NCBI GenBank assembly: GCA_030248135.1
Contig: JASANC010003467.1
Span: forward strand, 62,001 to 126,000
DNA length: 64,000 nt
Direction: 5' to 3'
Source: Theristus sp. LFF4_11
Taxonomy: Eukaryota > Nematoda > Chromadorea > Monhysterida > Xyalidae
A program made the position numbers and the translations under genes. Positions 34,461 to 63,623 of this stretch are shown here, piece after piece; within the stretch, counting starts at the first letter, position 1, and every line of letters begins with the position of its first letter. Under the pieces are notes generated by a model. The model saw only the letters and a list, made by a program, of their open reading frames with translations, did no database searches and had not been told where the DNA came from.

Positions 34461-35627
34461 TTTCCCGTTTTTTTTTCTTTTTTGCGGTTGTCAGTTTGTT
34501 TTTTGTTATTTTCGAATTATTGGAGAGAAACGTTCATTGCACACCATGTTCATTTTGCGCATTCACAATGTTCCAGTGATTTTATCGCAGCGACTGCAAC
34601 GTCGTCAAAAAACCCACCGACTGTGGAGTTCAGCCGAATGGGTTTATTGATTGATGCTCTGCATCCGTTGTTGTCGCCGCCACTGGTCGCTGAAATTTTG
34701 CCTATGGATTTTTACATCAATGATCGCTCACTGGTTTTTGTTCGCTTTAGCATGTTTCCGCTAGCTGTGTTCATGCGTTATACTTTGCCTGGTCCTGAGC
34801 TTTTTTGTCTGCATTGTTCCCACCCAGTGCGGTTTTCTAGGTCGGTTACTTGTTTTGTATATTTGATCAGTTTTTTCACGGTTTATATTTATTGCCATTC
34901 GTGTATTAGAACCGGCTTGCCCCAATTGAGCCCCAGAACAGATGCACAGCACACAGGCAACTTGAGCGCATTCATGAAGCAGCATTTATTGACTCGTAGC
35001 TGTGTCAGTTGAAACATAACTGGCCGGACACTAAATTATGCTGCGTTATGAGTGCCCCTTTGGTGTGTGCTGATGATCACGTTAAAATCTACCGTTCGGT
35101 CCCTGACAGCTCGGGTCATAAAGAATAAACTGAAATCATTATTTTCATTTCTTCCAGTCGAATTGAAACACATTTTTTGTCTCTTTGAATCGAGTCAGCT
35201 TTGTTATTTGAGCATTGAATACGAGTTCCTGTTTGTTGTAATTTTACTTTACATACTTCATTTAATTCGTGTCGTCTCTCGTCTCGTCGTGTCTTGTCTC
35301 TCACGTGTGATTTGTTCTCAAAAATGATTCTGAGAATTAGCTTCCTCGGCGTTGCCTACTTAACTTTGGTTTGTTTTGCAAAGCCGGCAAGGATTTGTTG
35401 TTTGTTAAGTATTTTTTGTGCCGATTTGGCGTTATCGTTTCCATGTTACCGTGTTTTGTTTCCGTGAATTATCATCAGTTTAATGAATGTGGCGCAGAAA
35501 CAAGCGGCAAAATAAGAAGGTTTGTGTTTGGTGATGGCTGGAACCTTGAAAACGCACAACCCGCAGAAAAGGACACAACCAAATACCAGAATACCACAGT
35601 TTCACGCACGAAAACATCGGCACCCGC
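34461..35627. other. Intergenic region between convergent SLMAP-like and DPM1 genes
   Basis: No gene recognised. It contains one CATTCATGAAGCAG-type palindrome (34968-35058) and pyrimidine-rich sequence. Both neighbouring genes end here. Confidence 0.5.
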
Positions 35628-37861
<2,234 letters not shown>

Positions 37862-38555
37862 GAACAGCAGCCAACAAACGTTCTGGATTGGAAACACGCG
37901 TTTCGTTGCGCAAAGCGACTTTTAAACATGCGGTAAAGTATGAAATCAAAGATTGCAAACCTTCTTCAGAGAGACCAATTAAATACCATACAAACTAGGC
38001 AATCATTTTATCAACTTTAGAAATTTGACACTTCAAGTGAAGTCTCTCAAGCAAGCAAATAATGAAACTCGAGCAATGCGAAACGGGTGAAACTGTTCAA
38101 ACGTGACAATAAACAAATGAAGTTTCAGTAGTAAATGCGAAAGTTTATCTGATCACAAGAATAAGCAAGAAAATATCACATTCAGGTAAGTAATACCCTG
38201 AACCTAAACAACTGAAAACATTCAAACTGAAAACATCCGCTTAGTTCAAAGGATCAATCTAAACAATGTTTTTTTTCAAAAATAACTCAGATATAAACAG
38301 TAGATAATAATTTCATCACAGTATGGTAAAAACAAAAAAATGAAAAACGCCAGGCCACTACCTATAATAGTGCTTGAAAAGCGATTTGTTGAGCTGGCAA
38401 ACTGATTGGCAAAGCAGACAATATGGCGGACAGAACAAGATATACCGGTAAATCACAGAAAACACAATCACAAACAACAAACGGCTAACAGTCGCTGACA
38501 GTTCATCTGGTGAAATCTGTTGTCAACGCGCGCGTCTGGTTTCCCCTGTTGCAGG
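37862..38555. other. Spacer between aconitase and DPM1
   Basis: AT-rich, 694 bp. No gene or recognised repeat. It holds the 3' end of the aconitase gene and the likely promoter of DPM1, both on the minus strand. Confidence 0.5.
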
Positions 38556-46530
<7,975 letters not shown>

Positions 46531-47269
46531 TTTGATTGTTTAATTTTACTCCACTTTATTCTGAAAGGGAGAAGGAGAAAACAGAATATGAGAAAGGCAC
46601 GATGTCGTCGATGTCGATGTTTTTATTTTTATTTGACTTGACTTTTTGGACTTCAGTAATCTTACCCTAGTCTTGGCTTGGTCTCTGTCAGTCAGTCAGT
46701 GCATGCCTGTAAATTCACGCTGAATTCATTGAAAACTACTACTGTAGTTGCAGTTTATGGGTTGAGAAGTTTTTACCCATTCATAAAGAGAGAAAAAAAC
46801 GGGCGAGATGAACACAAGGAGACCGAGAGATGTCGTTTCTTTCAACGTTTTAGTTTTGAAAAACAGTTTAGTATGTCATTGAAAAATTAGTGTTGCAAAA
46901 ACATTTTGTGTATCATTGAAAAAATAATGTAACAAAAAAAATATTTTTTGCAGTTACATACACAGTCGACGAACTCTAAAATATAGGGAATCAGCTGATT
47001 GGTTGGTGATGACGTGACGCATGCTTTATGTGCAGGCATTGCGTCTGTAACGCAGGTGTAGGGCTTTCGTCTACTCTACTCTACCGTTCTGAAAATGGAA
47101 TCGTGGAAAGTTCGATCGAACCCGCAGGCAGACAAGACAGAACTACACAAGTGAAGACTTATGAGGTCTAGTTTGGTTTGCACAGAATGCATGCATCACG
47201 ATCACGAACCAATCAGCTTATTCCCTATATTTTGAGCTCGGCTGCAGTGTATGAACGGTTTTGTATGAA

Positions 47270-47600
47270 AAATAAAAACTGTCCTATTTTAGTGTATCAG
47301 TATCAACATGTGTATGAACATGAACCGCGTTCCAGTCTCCTATTTTAGTGTATCAACGATTTTGTATGAATAATATGCTGTCCTGTCCTATTGTGGTGTA
47401 TCAAATCAAGTATCAAGGTATGTATGTAGTATGTATGAACCGTGTTCTATCCTATTTTAGTGTATCAACGATTTTGTATGAATAATAACGTTGTCCTATT
47501 TTGGTGTGTGATACATGTGGATGAACCGTGGGCTGTCCTATTTCAATGTAACACCATCCTATTTTAATGTATCAACACTGACCTATTTTAGTTTATCAAC
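47270..47600 (+). repeat. Array of a CCTATTTTAGTGTATCA motif
   Basis: At least six forward copies of CCTATTTTAGTGTATCA or near variants alternate with CGATTTTGTATGAATAAT and ATGAACCGTG. Inverted copies (GATACACTAAAATAGGA) lie at about 47622, 49355, 49548 and 49674, on the far side of a 2-kb interval. Confidence 0.6.
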
Positions 47601-48015
47601 TTAACAATTGCCATGTTGATACACTAAAAATGATGCCCAAGAAATAGGACATCGTGTTGTTGTTCACACAAAATCGTTGAGTTGGTACACGGGAAAGACG
47701 GCATAAGGGTACAGTTAGGGTTCAAAAAATCAATCTATAATACTAAGATAGTTACTGTGTGAGCTGATTAAGTAAGTCTGTTCACATTTTCATGAAATTT
47801 GAATTGGCGCTCATTTTTGCTATTTAAGAAAACTCCATCTCAATTTCCTTAACCTATTTTTATTTTTTTAATGCCAGTTGAGATTGTTTTCTCAAAACGT
47901 CGCTCTTCATAGCTGAAGTCATCATGATACTCTTTGGTCAACAGAGACAGTTCAGCGCAGCATAGGCAAATGGAAGCGTGGCTGATCAAAACTTGATGAT
48001 CGACTGGGAGGAAAA

Positions 48016-48443
48016 GATGTAACAAAACCGTCTTTGAAAAAAGTTTGAACTTTTTTGTTTTTAATTAAAAATTGGTTTACAAAACGCACATCGACACTTT
48101 GGACTTTGGATTCAAAACAAGTAAATTTCATTGAAATTGATACTCCATGTTTCATTTTCAAATTGATACTCCACGGTTATGAGCGATAATTTCACCGTAA
48201 CGCTCGATGGGCAACTGGCAATTGTTGAAGATGTAACAAAACCGTCTTTGAAAAAAGTTTGAACTTTTTTGTTTTTAATTAAAAATTGGTTTACAAAACG
48301 CACATCGACACTTTGGACTTTGGATTCAAAACAAGTAAATTTCATTGAAATTGATACTCCATGTTTCATTTTCAAATTGATACTCCACGGTTATGAGCGA
48401 TAATTTCACCGTAACGCTCGATGGGCAACTGGCAATTGTTGCT
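48016..48443. repeat. Tandem duplication, 214-bp unit
   Basis: Two head-to-tail copies starting GATGTAACAAAACCGTC at 48016 and 48230, identical as far as I compared them. A 30-bp third start follows at 48472. Not coding. Confidence 0.85.
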
Positions 48444-49799
48444 GCTCAAAACTTGACGAGCGACTGCGAAAGATGTAACAAAACCGTCTTTGAAAAAAGT
48501 TAGTTTTTTAATTGGGTCGAAATGGTATTTACCATTCATTTTCACTTTGCAAAATGTTTGGGTCATGTTGGGGTAAACGGGTAAAAAGAAGCAATGACTG
48601 CAAAACGAAATTATAAACGTCACTTTTTTGTTTCTTCTATTCATTTTCACTTTAGAAAAAAGGTTTGGCTTATGTTAGGATAACCGGGTAAAAGAAGCAT
48701 TAGCTTTTTAAAACGGATATTTTTTTTATGAAAAAACGTTAATTTTTGTATTTTTTATTCAATCTTACTTAACTTACAAAAAGGCTTGACTTAGGTTATG
48801 GTGAACGGGTAAAAATAGCAAAATCATAAACTTCACATTTTCACTTTACAAAAAAGGTTTGGCTTAGGTAAACGGGTAAAAAAAGCATTAGCTTTTTAAA
48901 ACGGGTAAATAAAAAACGTTAGTTTTTATATTTTTTATTCAATTTTAAACATGCGATTGACAATTAATGGCAATTGTTTCTGTTCACAAGTTGATGACCG
49001 GAAGCGGGTTGCAATTGTTTTAAAAAATCGGGATGCAAAACGTTATTTTTGTCGTTTCAATTTAATTAACGTTAATTGAATTTTCATATTTTTAACAGGA
49101 ACGGCAATTGACCATTGGCAATTAAAAAAGATTTAAATGGGAATTTTAAAAGGGAAGCAGAGAAATTGTGTTCTTGATCAGAAGACTGTTTTTATAATTT
49201 AAACGGGAACGACTAAAGCAGCTCAAAATCAAAATGCAATACATTTTTAATCCGGGTCGTGGGCGGGCACGGTTCAAAAAATCAAAATCCACTCAAAAAT
49301 AACAATTATATTTATCAGCTAACCGTGCCGTAGGCACGGGTCAATTGGCTAGTGATACACTAAAGTAGGATAGACCACGGTCCATGAAATGCATAGATTT
49401 TTAGATTGACATGACAGCGTATCATTCATTAAAAATCGTTGATGCACCAGAATTGGATCAAACACGGCTGGGTTCATACATGTGGTTAGCTGATTGGCTG
49501 ATGGATATCCAACTAATCAGCGAATACAACAAATTATATTTTGTTTGATACACTGAAATAGGACAGCATATTAATCATAAAAAATCGCTGTTTTTTTTAT
49601 TTTGTTTTATTTGTTTTGCTTTTGTTTCATTTGTTTCATACTAAGATGATTTCGCTGCACAATTTTTTCAAAGATACACTAAAATAGGATAACGTCGTAT
49701 TGAAACAAGATTTCTGCCAACCTTTTCAGCTTTTATAGAAATAAGCGAAACGCCGGGCCCGCCCCGCGATTAACAAACTGTTGTGCAACGTCGGTCATC

Positions 49800-56328
<6,529 letters not shown>

Positions 56329-59300
56329 AACGTGATATTTCTGTTTCGGTTGTTGTTGTTTTTTGTATGTTAGAGATCGATTTTGTTGTTTTCTGTTTAG
56401 CTTTTCATTCGAAAGAGTTATGCTTCGTTCAGTTTTTTGTTGTTCTTTTTTGCGAAAAAAGAATGTCATTTGCTCCATTTTTTCGTAACCATTTTCAGCG
56501 ATACTGCGAGATAAATTTTTTTTGTGGAAAAAAATCACACAAAGCGTGTTCTTCTGTTGTTTTCTTTTTGTTTCGGGCAAATCAAATCATAATTCCACCA
56601 TTTACTATAATATCTAGATAACTGTCTGTTCGTCTTATCACATTGTGTCACTAAAATTGTTTTTTACTGGCTGGTGGTTGTCGTTTGTTTTGTGTGACAT
56701 TCAGTTCCAAGTGTTTGTGAGCATTCACGTGTGTTCTCATCTACCGTGATGACGTATAGTTTTGTCTGACACGTTCGGAGAAGCAGACTATATTTGAATT
56801 CGATTACTTATGGCACATTGTCAGGATACTCTTGTTTGAAAGAGTGTTTTAGGGTGACTTTTCGCATGGAAAATGTGATTGACTGTTGTGGGATTTGAAG
56901 AGCATTCGTGAATTACAGATAATATGCCAAGTACCAGGTGATATATTCGATTATTGGAAAAGGTTGTCGATTGAAAATTAGAGTTTATTGCAAACATAAG
57001 CTGCCTGTAAGTGATGTCTGAATGTGAAATGGAGCTCACGGATATTGCCCTCTTTTTTTTGTTCTGTTCCCTGTTTGAAAATGACTTGATTTGTTTATTT
57101 TATATGAATGCAAATAAAATGGCATTTTCATATCGGACAGATTTAAGAAAATCGGCTTGATCAGTCACAAGAAACAACAGTCGCTGATACCTATGTTGTA
57201 GATACTGACAAAAAGCCGGCTGTGGTGATTTAACTGATGAAAAGTCAAAACAGCCAAAACCTAATCACAGAACATACGACATGGCAAATGCATACTATAC
57301 GGCCCCTAATATACAAACACACACGCGCGCTGCGTCTATCATGTCCGTCTGCTGCTCAATACACTCAACACGAGATGCACTGACGTGGTGGCCTCGCGCT
57401 GCACTGTGCGCTGGAAAAATCGATAAACCAGCCCTCACTGCGTGTAACCTGCAATGAAGGACACCTCTGCACAAGCCAGCTTCTTATTGGATTGCGTTTA
57501 ATGCATTCGATGCTTGGTAACAAATTCGCCGAAGGTAACATAAAATTTAAACCAACCTTCGATACTGCGTGAATAACAATCCTCGCAATACTCGCGTTTT
57601 CAACAATGCAAGAATGCCTTGCGTTCAAATGAAATTTGCTTTGAAGTTCAAATTTGTTCAATCATTTGACAGATAGACTGAAGTTGAATGATAATGCAAT
57701 TACGTTTTTCCGAATAAACAATACTGAAATTATGTTTCACGGATTTATGCATTTGTATTATGATAGTTTTGGACGCAATTTATATGCAAGTTCGGCAACA
57801 ACCTTGCGTAATATACAGCCTGAAATTTCATTTCTGGCGTGCAGCTCCAACCTGAAACAGTGTACGTTCGAAATTTGGACCATAAAATAAAAAAGAATGA
57901 AAGATAGCTAAAAGTCGGAGCGGGCCGGGACGGATAACATGCGAAACTGCTCGTAAGTCAGTACACCAGACCAGATTTGAAGCAAAACATGGCCATTCTC
58001 GCTGAATTTGCGCAGCTAACAAAATTCAGCTGTGAAAAGCACATCGTGCTGATTTTGTTTTTTTTGCGTGGAAGTTGAATTGATGTCTTAAAATTCCTCT
58101 GATGCAACAATGATCATTATTATTATTTCAGTAAGTTTCCGAAGCATCCGCATTCATTTTAAAATAGAACAACGAATTGCATTAATGTTAGGTCAGCAGA
58201 TTAGCAGAACACGTCACTCAAGAATACGCAGTATATTAGTTTTCAGAATGCAGGTAGAACTTGAAAATTATTCGCAATGAATACGACGATAATTGTCAGT
58301 TGACAATAGTGCTTTGATCGCGTTTCGATCTGATTTGAATGCCGAGCAAATTAACAAAATCCATCACTGATTCGTTGTGTCCAGATTGTCACCGCAATTT
58401 TGCGAAATTTCATAATAGCTGGGTAATCATGCAGTTGCGAAAGCAACCAACAGAATTACTCTATTGAACAAAATAGCGCGCGTTTTTGCAAAATAAAAAT
58501 TCATCTATTTGAACCCATTATCTCATGTTGAATAATAATCGCTCGACGAAATCTGATTTCCGAATTGGTAATAAAACTGCATCTTGCAATCGAATGATCG
58601 TGCAATTCAAATTAAACAATGACAGATGACAATGGGATAACAATGAATTGGCTGGCGACAATGGCGCCGCATTTGAACGTCTGTCAACCAATTAGCAGCG
58701 ATATTCATCAGCTTCTGCTGAATATGAATAATCCGTCAACCATTTTTATCAAGTTTCGATGAATTTCTTGGCCTTTTCTCACTGGCGACGTGCTCTGCGC
58801 GAAATGACCGAATTGCAAATTGTGTCGCCGAAACCTGCAAATAAAATGAAAACGATCATTTTTGTTATTTTCTTTCAAATCTGCAATAGTACTATGAAGA
58901 TTCAAGAAAAAACTGCACTAACTGATGAAGTTTGCAAACGGTGTGTTTGTGAAACGTCGGCACATGCGACTTGGCTAACGTCAGCATCGACATAAATGAC
59001 CAGCTACAAAATTCAACAAAGCACAAAAATATTAAGCAACAGTAAATGGGGAAGAAAAACGACAGAACAGAAACCATAACAGAAATACGAGAAACAAAAG
59101 AAACGTGAAACTTTGACGAGAAAATATTTCAGAATTAAAAACGAATGCGCATACACAAAAAGTTTACAGCATTCGGCAACTTATCAAATAACATCGCATT
59201 TGAAACCACCAATACACGTGTTCAGTTTGCGCACAACAACACAAATAAACAATGTCAACCAGACACAAATATTCATTAAACATTCATTAGTTCGAATTAG

Positions 59301-60200
59301 AAACTACCGAAAACACGGGAACATGTTACAAACGGTTGAGATGTTCACGTCTCTGCAAATTTGTTTTCGGTTTCAGCGGTCAAAACGAATGAAATTCTTG
59401 TTCAAAAAAACAACTTTCGTCTCTCACACGATAAAAGCTGAAGAACAAGTAAAACAACAACAAACACCAAGATTTCTTAACTTGACACCAAATTAACACA
59501 AACGGTGGCAGAACAGTATAAAAGGGGGGTTGTTGGGGGGGGGGTTTTTTTTTGGGGGGGTTTTTTTTGGGGTTTTGGGATTTTGTGGGGGGTTGGGGTG
59601 GGGGGGTGGGTGGGGGGGTACATTTTTTGTCTGTTTCGCTGAAACAACACGATTATGTAATTGCAACAAAAATTCTCGACGTTTTCAAAAAAGCAAATAC
59701 ACAGCAGAAAGCGAATGAAGAAACCGGCTGAACAACAACAAGAAACAAATACAGAACCTCAACAGCGAATATTAATAACAAACAAACAACATAGAAGTAA
59801 TGAAGCAAAAAACGCACAAAAGCGACCAATCAGTTTACTGCGATAAGTTCCACGTGTATGTGGGTGGATATCAACATAAGATGAACTGAAAAAGGTGAAT
59901 ACTAAAAACCCAACTGTTAACTGTCAATTATTTTAGTCCTGCGGCGACTCAATGCGTTTGCAGACAGTGAGGAAATTAATTTCAAGCTTCACGCGGCAAA
60001 CTCAAAATGGCCACAGCCGTATCTCAGGAAGACCCAAATTACACTTTACCAATTTTGAATCCCCCCGCAAGCATGAACCCGCTCTCATCTCCAAGCGCGC
60101 ATTGCAGTCGCGGACGAAAAAAATAAAAAAGGCGAATAAACAGTTTCAATCCTTGGCGCCGACGAACAAACTAGAAAGGCGAACAAGCGAACAACAAGTG
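56329..60200. other. Intergenic region between convergent Sec61 alpha and RBM15-like genes
   Basis: AT-rich, 3.9 kb. No gene is supported. An AATAAA at 57113-57118 is a distant candidate polyadenylation signal for Sec61 alpha. A G/T homopolymer tract lies at 59525-59622, and a copy of the 180-bp palindromic family at 59936-60080. Confidence 0.5.
59525..59622. repeat. G/T homopolymer-rich low-complexity tract
   Basis: Runs of up to ten G alternate with runs of T. The plus strand could form G-quadruplexes. Also a likely place for sequencing or assembly error. Confidence 0.6.
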
Positions 60201-63200
60201 TCAGTCCTTTGCGCCGGGCGTCTGCGGACACGGCGCGCGACTCAAGATCAGCAGCAGACTGTTGTCGGGGGTGTTCTGCAGCACCGTGATGCTCGGCGCC
60301 ACCGACTTCAGCAGGCTGACGGCCAGCTCGCAGCACGGAAACGCGTACAGCACCGCGTTGTCGACGAGCCCAACGACGCCGGCCGCTTGCTTCTCGTGCA
60401 GGTAGTGGATGAACGCCTGCTCACCGGTGGACGTTTTGTATTTTGGCTACGTTCAAGTTTTGCTTGAATTCAGTTGGGCGAAAGCCGCTGAACTGAACTC
60501 GAAACCCTGAAACGGCCTTGTACACAGGCGGTATTATAAACTCCAGCAAGTGCCGACGCCAGATCGCCAGAATTCCATGTGCGACAACCGAGGCGATATA
60601 GTTGAATAAAGTTTCGAGTGCATCTACAGTCGTAACTCTATTGGTTTGTTGGTGGTCACGTGATGCTTGGATTCTATGCAAAGCAAACTCCGCCTCCACA
60701 GCAGTGCATGCATTCACCGAAAAAAACAAACCGAAAGCGCACAACACAAATTCTCTCCAAAACAACAGCCACCCCTGACGTCACCTTCAACGGACGCGAC
60801 GGCGAGTCCGCCAGTCGTAAGTCGGCGGCGGGCACGTTCGTGTTGGCGGTGGCGACCATGAACGCCAGCTGGCTGCGTACAGCGGGCGACTGAAAGCGGT
60901 CGGCCAAATTGGCGGCCGTGAACGGCAGCCGCTGCGTCACGTGCAGTTTCACCGACTCGCCGTTGTCCGGATCGCGCATCTTGCCGTCGATCAGGTCGTC
61001 GTCGCCGGACAGTTTGTACAGTCGAATGGCGTACGCGGACTTCTTCAGCACCAGCGCGCCCGTCCAACACGGCGAACGCACCGTCTCCAGTTCGGCGAGG
61101 TCGCGCGCTGCGAGCGTACAGAGGGGCGGCTCGGGCGGCGGCACCAGCGGACCGGGCGGCGCTTTCTTGCTCGACGAGTGATGACGCTTGGACGCTTTCG
61201 AGGAGGGCGCTTTGTCGCCGCGACTTTCGGACGAGGACGACCGGGAACTGTGACTTCGGTGGCGACGCTTGCGCTTGCGTTCGCGGGAGCGGTGCGAGGA
61301 GCTGCAATGGCACTCATCCGTCATGTCGTGCCTGTATACAGCCAATCAGCGACTCCCGTTTGTTTGCTGAAAGCAGCAGCCGACCAGATCACAAACAGAT
61401 TCACGCACCCATCGGAGCTGTCATCATCGTCGTCGTCGTCCTCATCACCCGATCTCCTCGAGGAGCGTCTCCGTCGCCTGCTTCTGTGGTCGTCTTCACT
61501 TTCCTCTTCGACTCCATCGTCGTTTCTGCAAAGAAAATATTGTCAAAGAAGAATGCTCGGTTGACCGTTTGCTATCTGTAGGGTTGGGAAAAACTTTTTT
61601 TCCAATTCGTAAAAAACCGGGTTTCTCAACCCTAGTTATCTGATTCCAATCGAACTTTGCGCGCTTGTTAGCTTTTGATTGGTAGAATTGGATCGCAATT
61701 TCTGGCGGCAAATTGTAAAATCAAAAAAATCAAGCGAGCTCATTCAACGAAACACAACATTCTAAGTCTAGTATAATAGGCAATCAGCCTATTGGTTGGC
61801 GATCACGTGACGCAAGCTTTCTGCACATGACACACTCCGCGCCCCCAGCAATGCCTACACAGAAAGCATGCATCAATCAAGTATCACCACACCACTCAAT
61901 CAGCTGACTGCCTATAAATTCGTGTTCGTCGACCGTTGTATGCCAAAAACCAAAGCAGACAACGCACGGCACGGGCGCAAAGTCGACCCGGATGCAGTGT
62001 TCGCGACCGCCGAGCGGGAATCCGCGCAGCGCGCGACAGGCGTCCGTGGCGGCGTCGATGTCGCCGAACGTGACGTGCGCCTCGGTGGCGCCCTGCTCGT
62101 AGTCGATCTTGTCGATGATACCGTAGCGATCGAACTCGCGCGTCAACGCGTCCGTTTGCGTCCACGTGCCGAGACCGCCGACCCAGAGCTCGCGGTTCTT
62201 TCGCGGCTTACCGTAGCCGATCTTCAGGCGACCGTTGCGAAACGGCCGATCCGTCTCGTGGTATTTCGCCTCCAGCGCTTGGTCGAGGTTCTGTGGCGAC
62301 GAGAAATTTGAAACGGTCGATTCGTCGATTATGAGGCGACGAGCGGTCAAGACCAATCGTCAACACTGGCACTTTGTGAAGGCCTGTTGATACTGACGTA
62401 TGCGCAGACAGACACAACAGGTCTCATGCCATTGCATACTACCGTCCATGGAGACGTGCCATTAACGTACGTAACGACGTATACGTCAGAATAAACCGGT
62501 CTTAACTGTGGCGAACGTCAATAAAAGAAAAAAACTCAGTCCAACAGCGCGAACCTGAAACGCGACGAACGCATACGAGAACTGCTGCTCGTGCGGCGTC
62601 TTTATATCGATCGTCGGTATTTCGCCGTAGCGATCGAACACCTTGCGCACGTCCGCCTCCGTGACGCCCGGCGGCAGGTTGCCGACGAACAGCGTCCGGC
62701 ACGCCTGCGTGTCGCGCGACTCGCGCTCAATGTACTCGCGCAGCGACATCTTGCGCGGGTCCGAGCCGGCGCCCACGCGCAGCTCCATCCTCGACTCGGA
62801 GAACTCGCCGCCCGGCCGCGGCGGCGCGCGGTAGCCGTAGACCGGCGGGCCGTGTGAGTCGTACCGCGACGGGTACGGTGGGTGACCGTGACCGCCGCCG
62901 CGGTAGCCGCCTTTCGGTGTCGGCTCGTAATACTCGCTGGCGCGGTACGCTGCAACAACGACATTAGAATCGATCAGTGTGTGTTGTGATTGAATGAAAT
63001 GAAAGTCAGCCATCCCGTTGGCATCGGATTGCCGGATCGTTCGCCTGGACTCTACTCAAACCAACCGTTCCAATAACAACGAAAAAATAATAATAAAATA
63101 AAAACCTTTTTAATCTGACACCGGCGTATCACAAAAGGCGAACCCTCCAGCCCAGATTGATGACGACTTATGATTATTGGAGTGAATGTTTTCCCTTTTT

Positions 63201-63623
63201 TCCAGAAATTGTCCGAGAAAACAACGATAAGCCCGTTTCCAACACAGCGCGGTGTCAAATTAATGCGGTCGCGGCGGTTCGCTTACGTACATCCAGATGC
63301 GGACAACCCACCTGCCCGACGGTCGGGCGGTATGCCGCGGTAGGAGGCGCCGCGGGGTGCCGGACGCCCGCCGGCGTAGTAATGGAACGCGTCATTGGTG
63401 GGCGGCCCGCGAGCAGTTCGGTCGTAGTAACTGCCGCTGCGGTCCATCGGTCGATGGTGGTGGTAGTCACGGCCGCCACCGCGACCGCCACGGTCCGACC
63501 GCGGCGCATAGTAGTCGCCACTAAACACAAAGAAGTGGCGCATTCAAATGGCGCGCACACGTCTGCAGACACCACCCGCCACAGCGACCGCCACTGCTCT
63601 GGCTGGATTTCTCCAAACCGCAT
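60201..63623 (-). CDS. RBM15: RBM15/spenito-like RRM and SPOC protein
   Basis: Six secure exons on the minus strand: 63312-63520, 62555-62949, 61968-62290, 61409-61525, 60785-61331, 60201-60416. A proposed first exon is 63589-63623 (613 aa in all). Split-ends proteins bind RNA; RBM15 guides the m6A methyltransferase to its targets and Drosophila spenito has the same role. Order: a Gly/Arg/Tyr-rich N-terminus, an RRM at about 166-240 (RTLFVGNLPPGV, YAFVAFQNL), a second at about 246-320 (RELWVGGLG, EFDRYGIIDKID), an acidic then Arg/Ser-rich linker, and a SPOC domain from about 449 (WTGALVLKKSAYAIRLY ... FIHYLHEKQAAGVVGL) to the stop. RBM15 has three RRMs; the two seen match its second and third. 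The first is absent or lies in an unseen upstream exon. First-exon choice rests on phase and one ATG only. Confidence 0.87.
61579..61634. mobile_element. Very short hAT-like MITE
   Basis: 56 bp starting TAGGGTTGGG and ending TCTCAACCCTA, flanked by GCTATCTG (61571-61578) and GTTATCTG (61635-61642), an 8-bp duplication with one mismatch. The ends match the larger element at 51027-51806. In an intron of the RBM15-like gene. Confidence 0.7.
61772..61930. repeat. TA-type palindromic MITE
   Basis: Arms ATAGGCAATCAGCCTATTGG and CAATCAGCTGACTGCCTATA, centre CACTCCGCGCCCCCAGCAATG, right end AAATTCGTGTTCG. It ends about 40 bp from the exon at 61968-62290. Confidence 0.7.
62380..62508. repeat. Palindromic repeat, GATACTGACGTATGCG family
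   Basis: Left GGCCTGTTGATACTGACGTA and right ACGACGTATACGTCAGAATA with a CCATGGAGACG-type centre. Related copies are at 39293-39450 and 43180-43320, inside aconitase introns. Confidence 0.6.

Larger units (their letters stand above)
46531..49799. other. Divergent intergenic region, aconitase and Sec61 alpha
   Basis: No gene recognised in 3.3 kb. It holds a TA-type MITE with an internal insertion (46965-47250) and arrays of the motif TCCTATTTTAGTGTATCA. It also has a 214-bp tandem duplication and AT-rich repeats with GAACGGGTAAAAA (48500-48960). Promoters of both flanking genes must lie here; I see no clear core motif. Confidence 0.5.

Noticed and set aside
34482..35012. 176-codon plus-strand frame after the SLMAP-like gene
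   Set aside because: No signal, domain or splice context; it ends inside a palindromic MITE. Hydrophobic runs reflect T-rich DNA.
48112..48375. Repeated minus-strand frames in the 214-bp duplication
   Set aside because: The same peptide appears twice only because the DNA is duplicated; it resembles nothing and is AT-rich.
62602..62964. 120-codon Arg/Ser/Ala-rich frame overlapping the RRM exon
   Set aside because: Shadow frame of the RBM15-like exon 62555-62949, which has clear RRM motifs in another frame.
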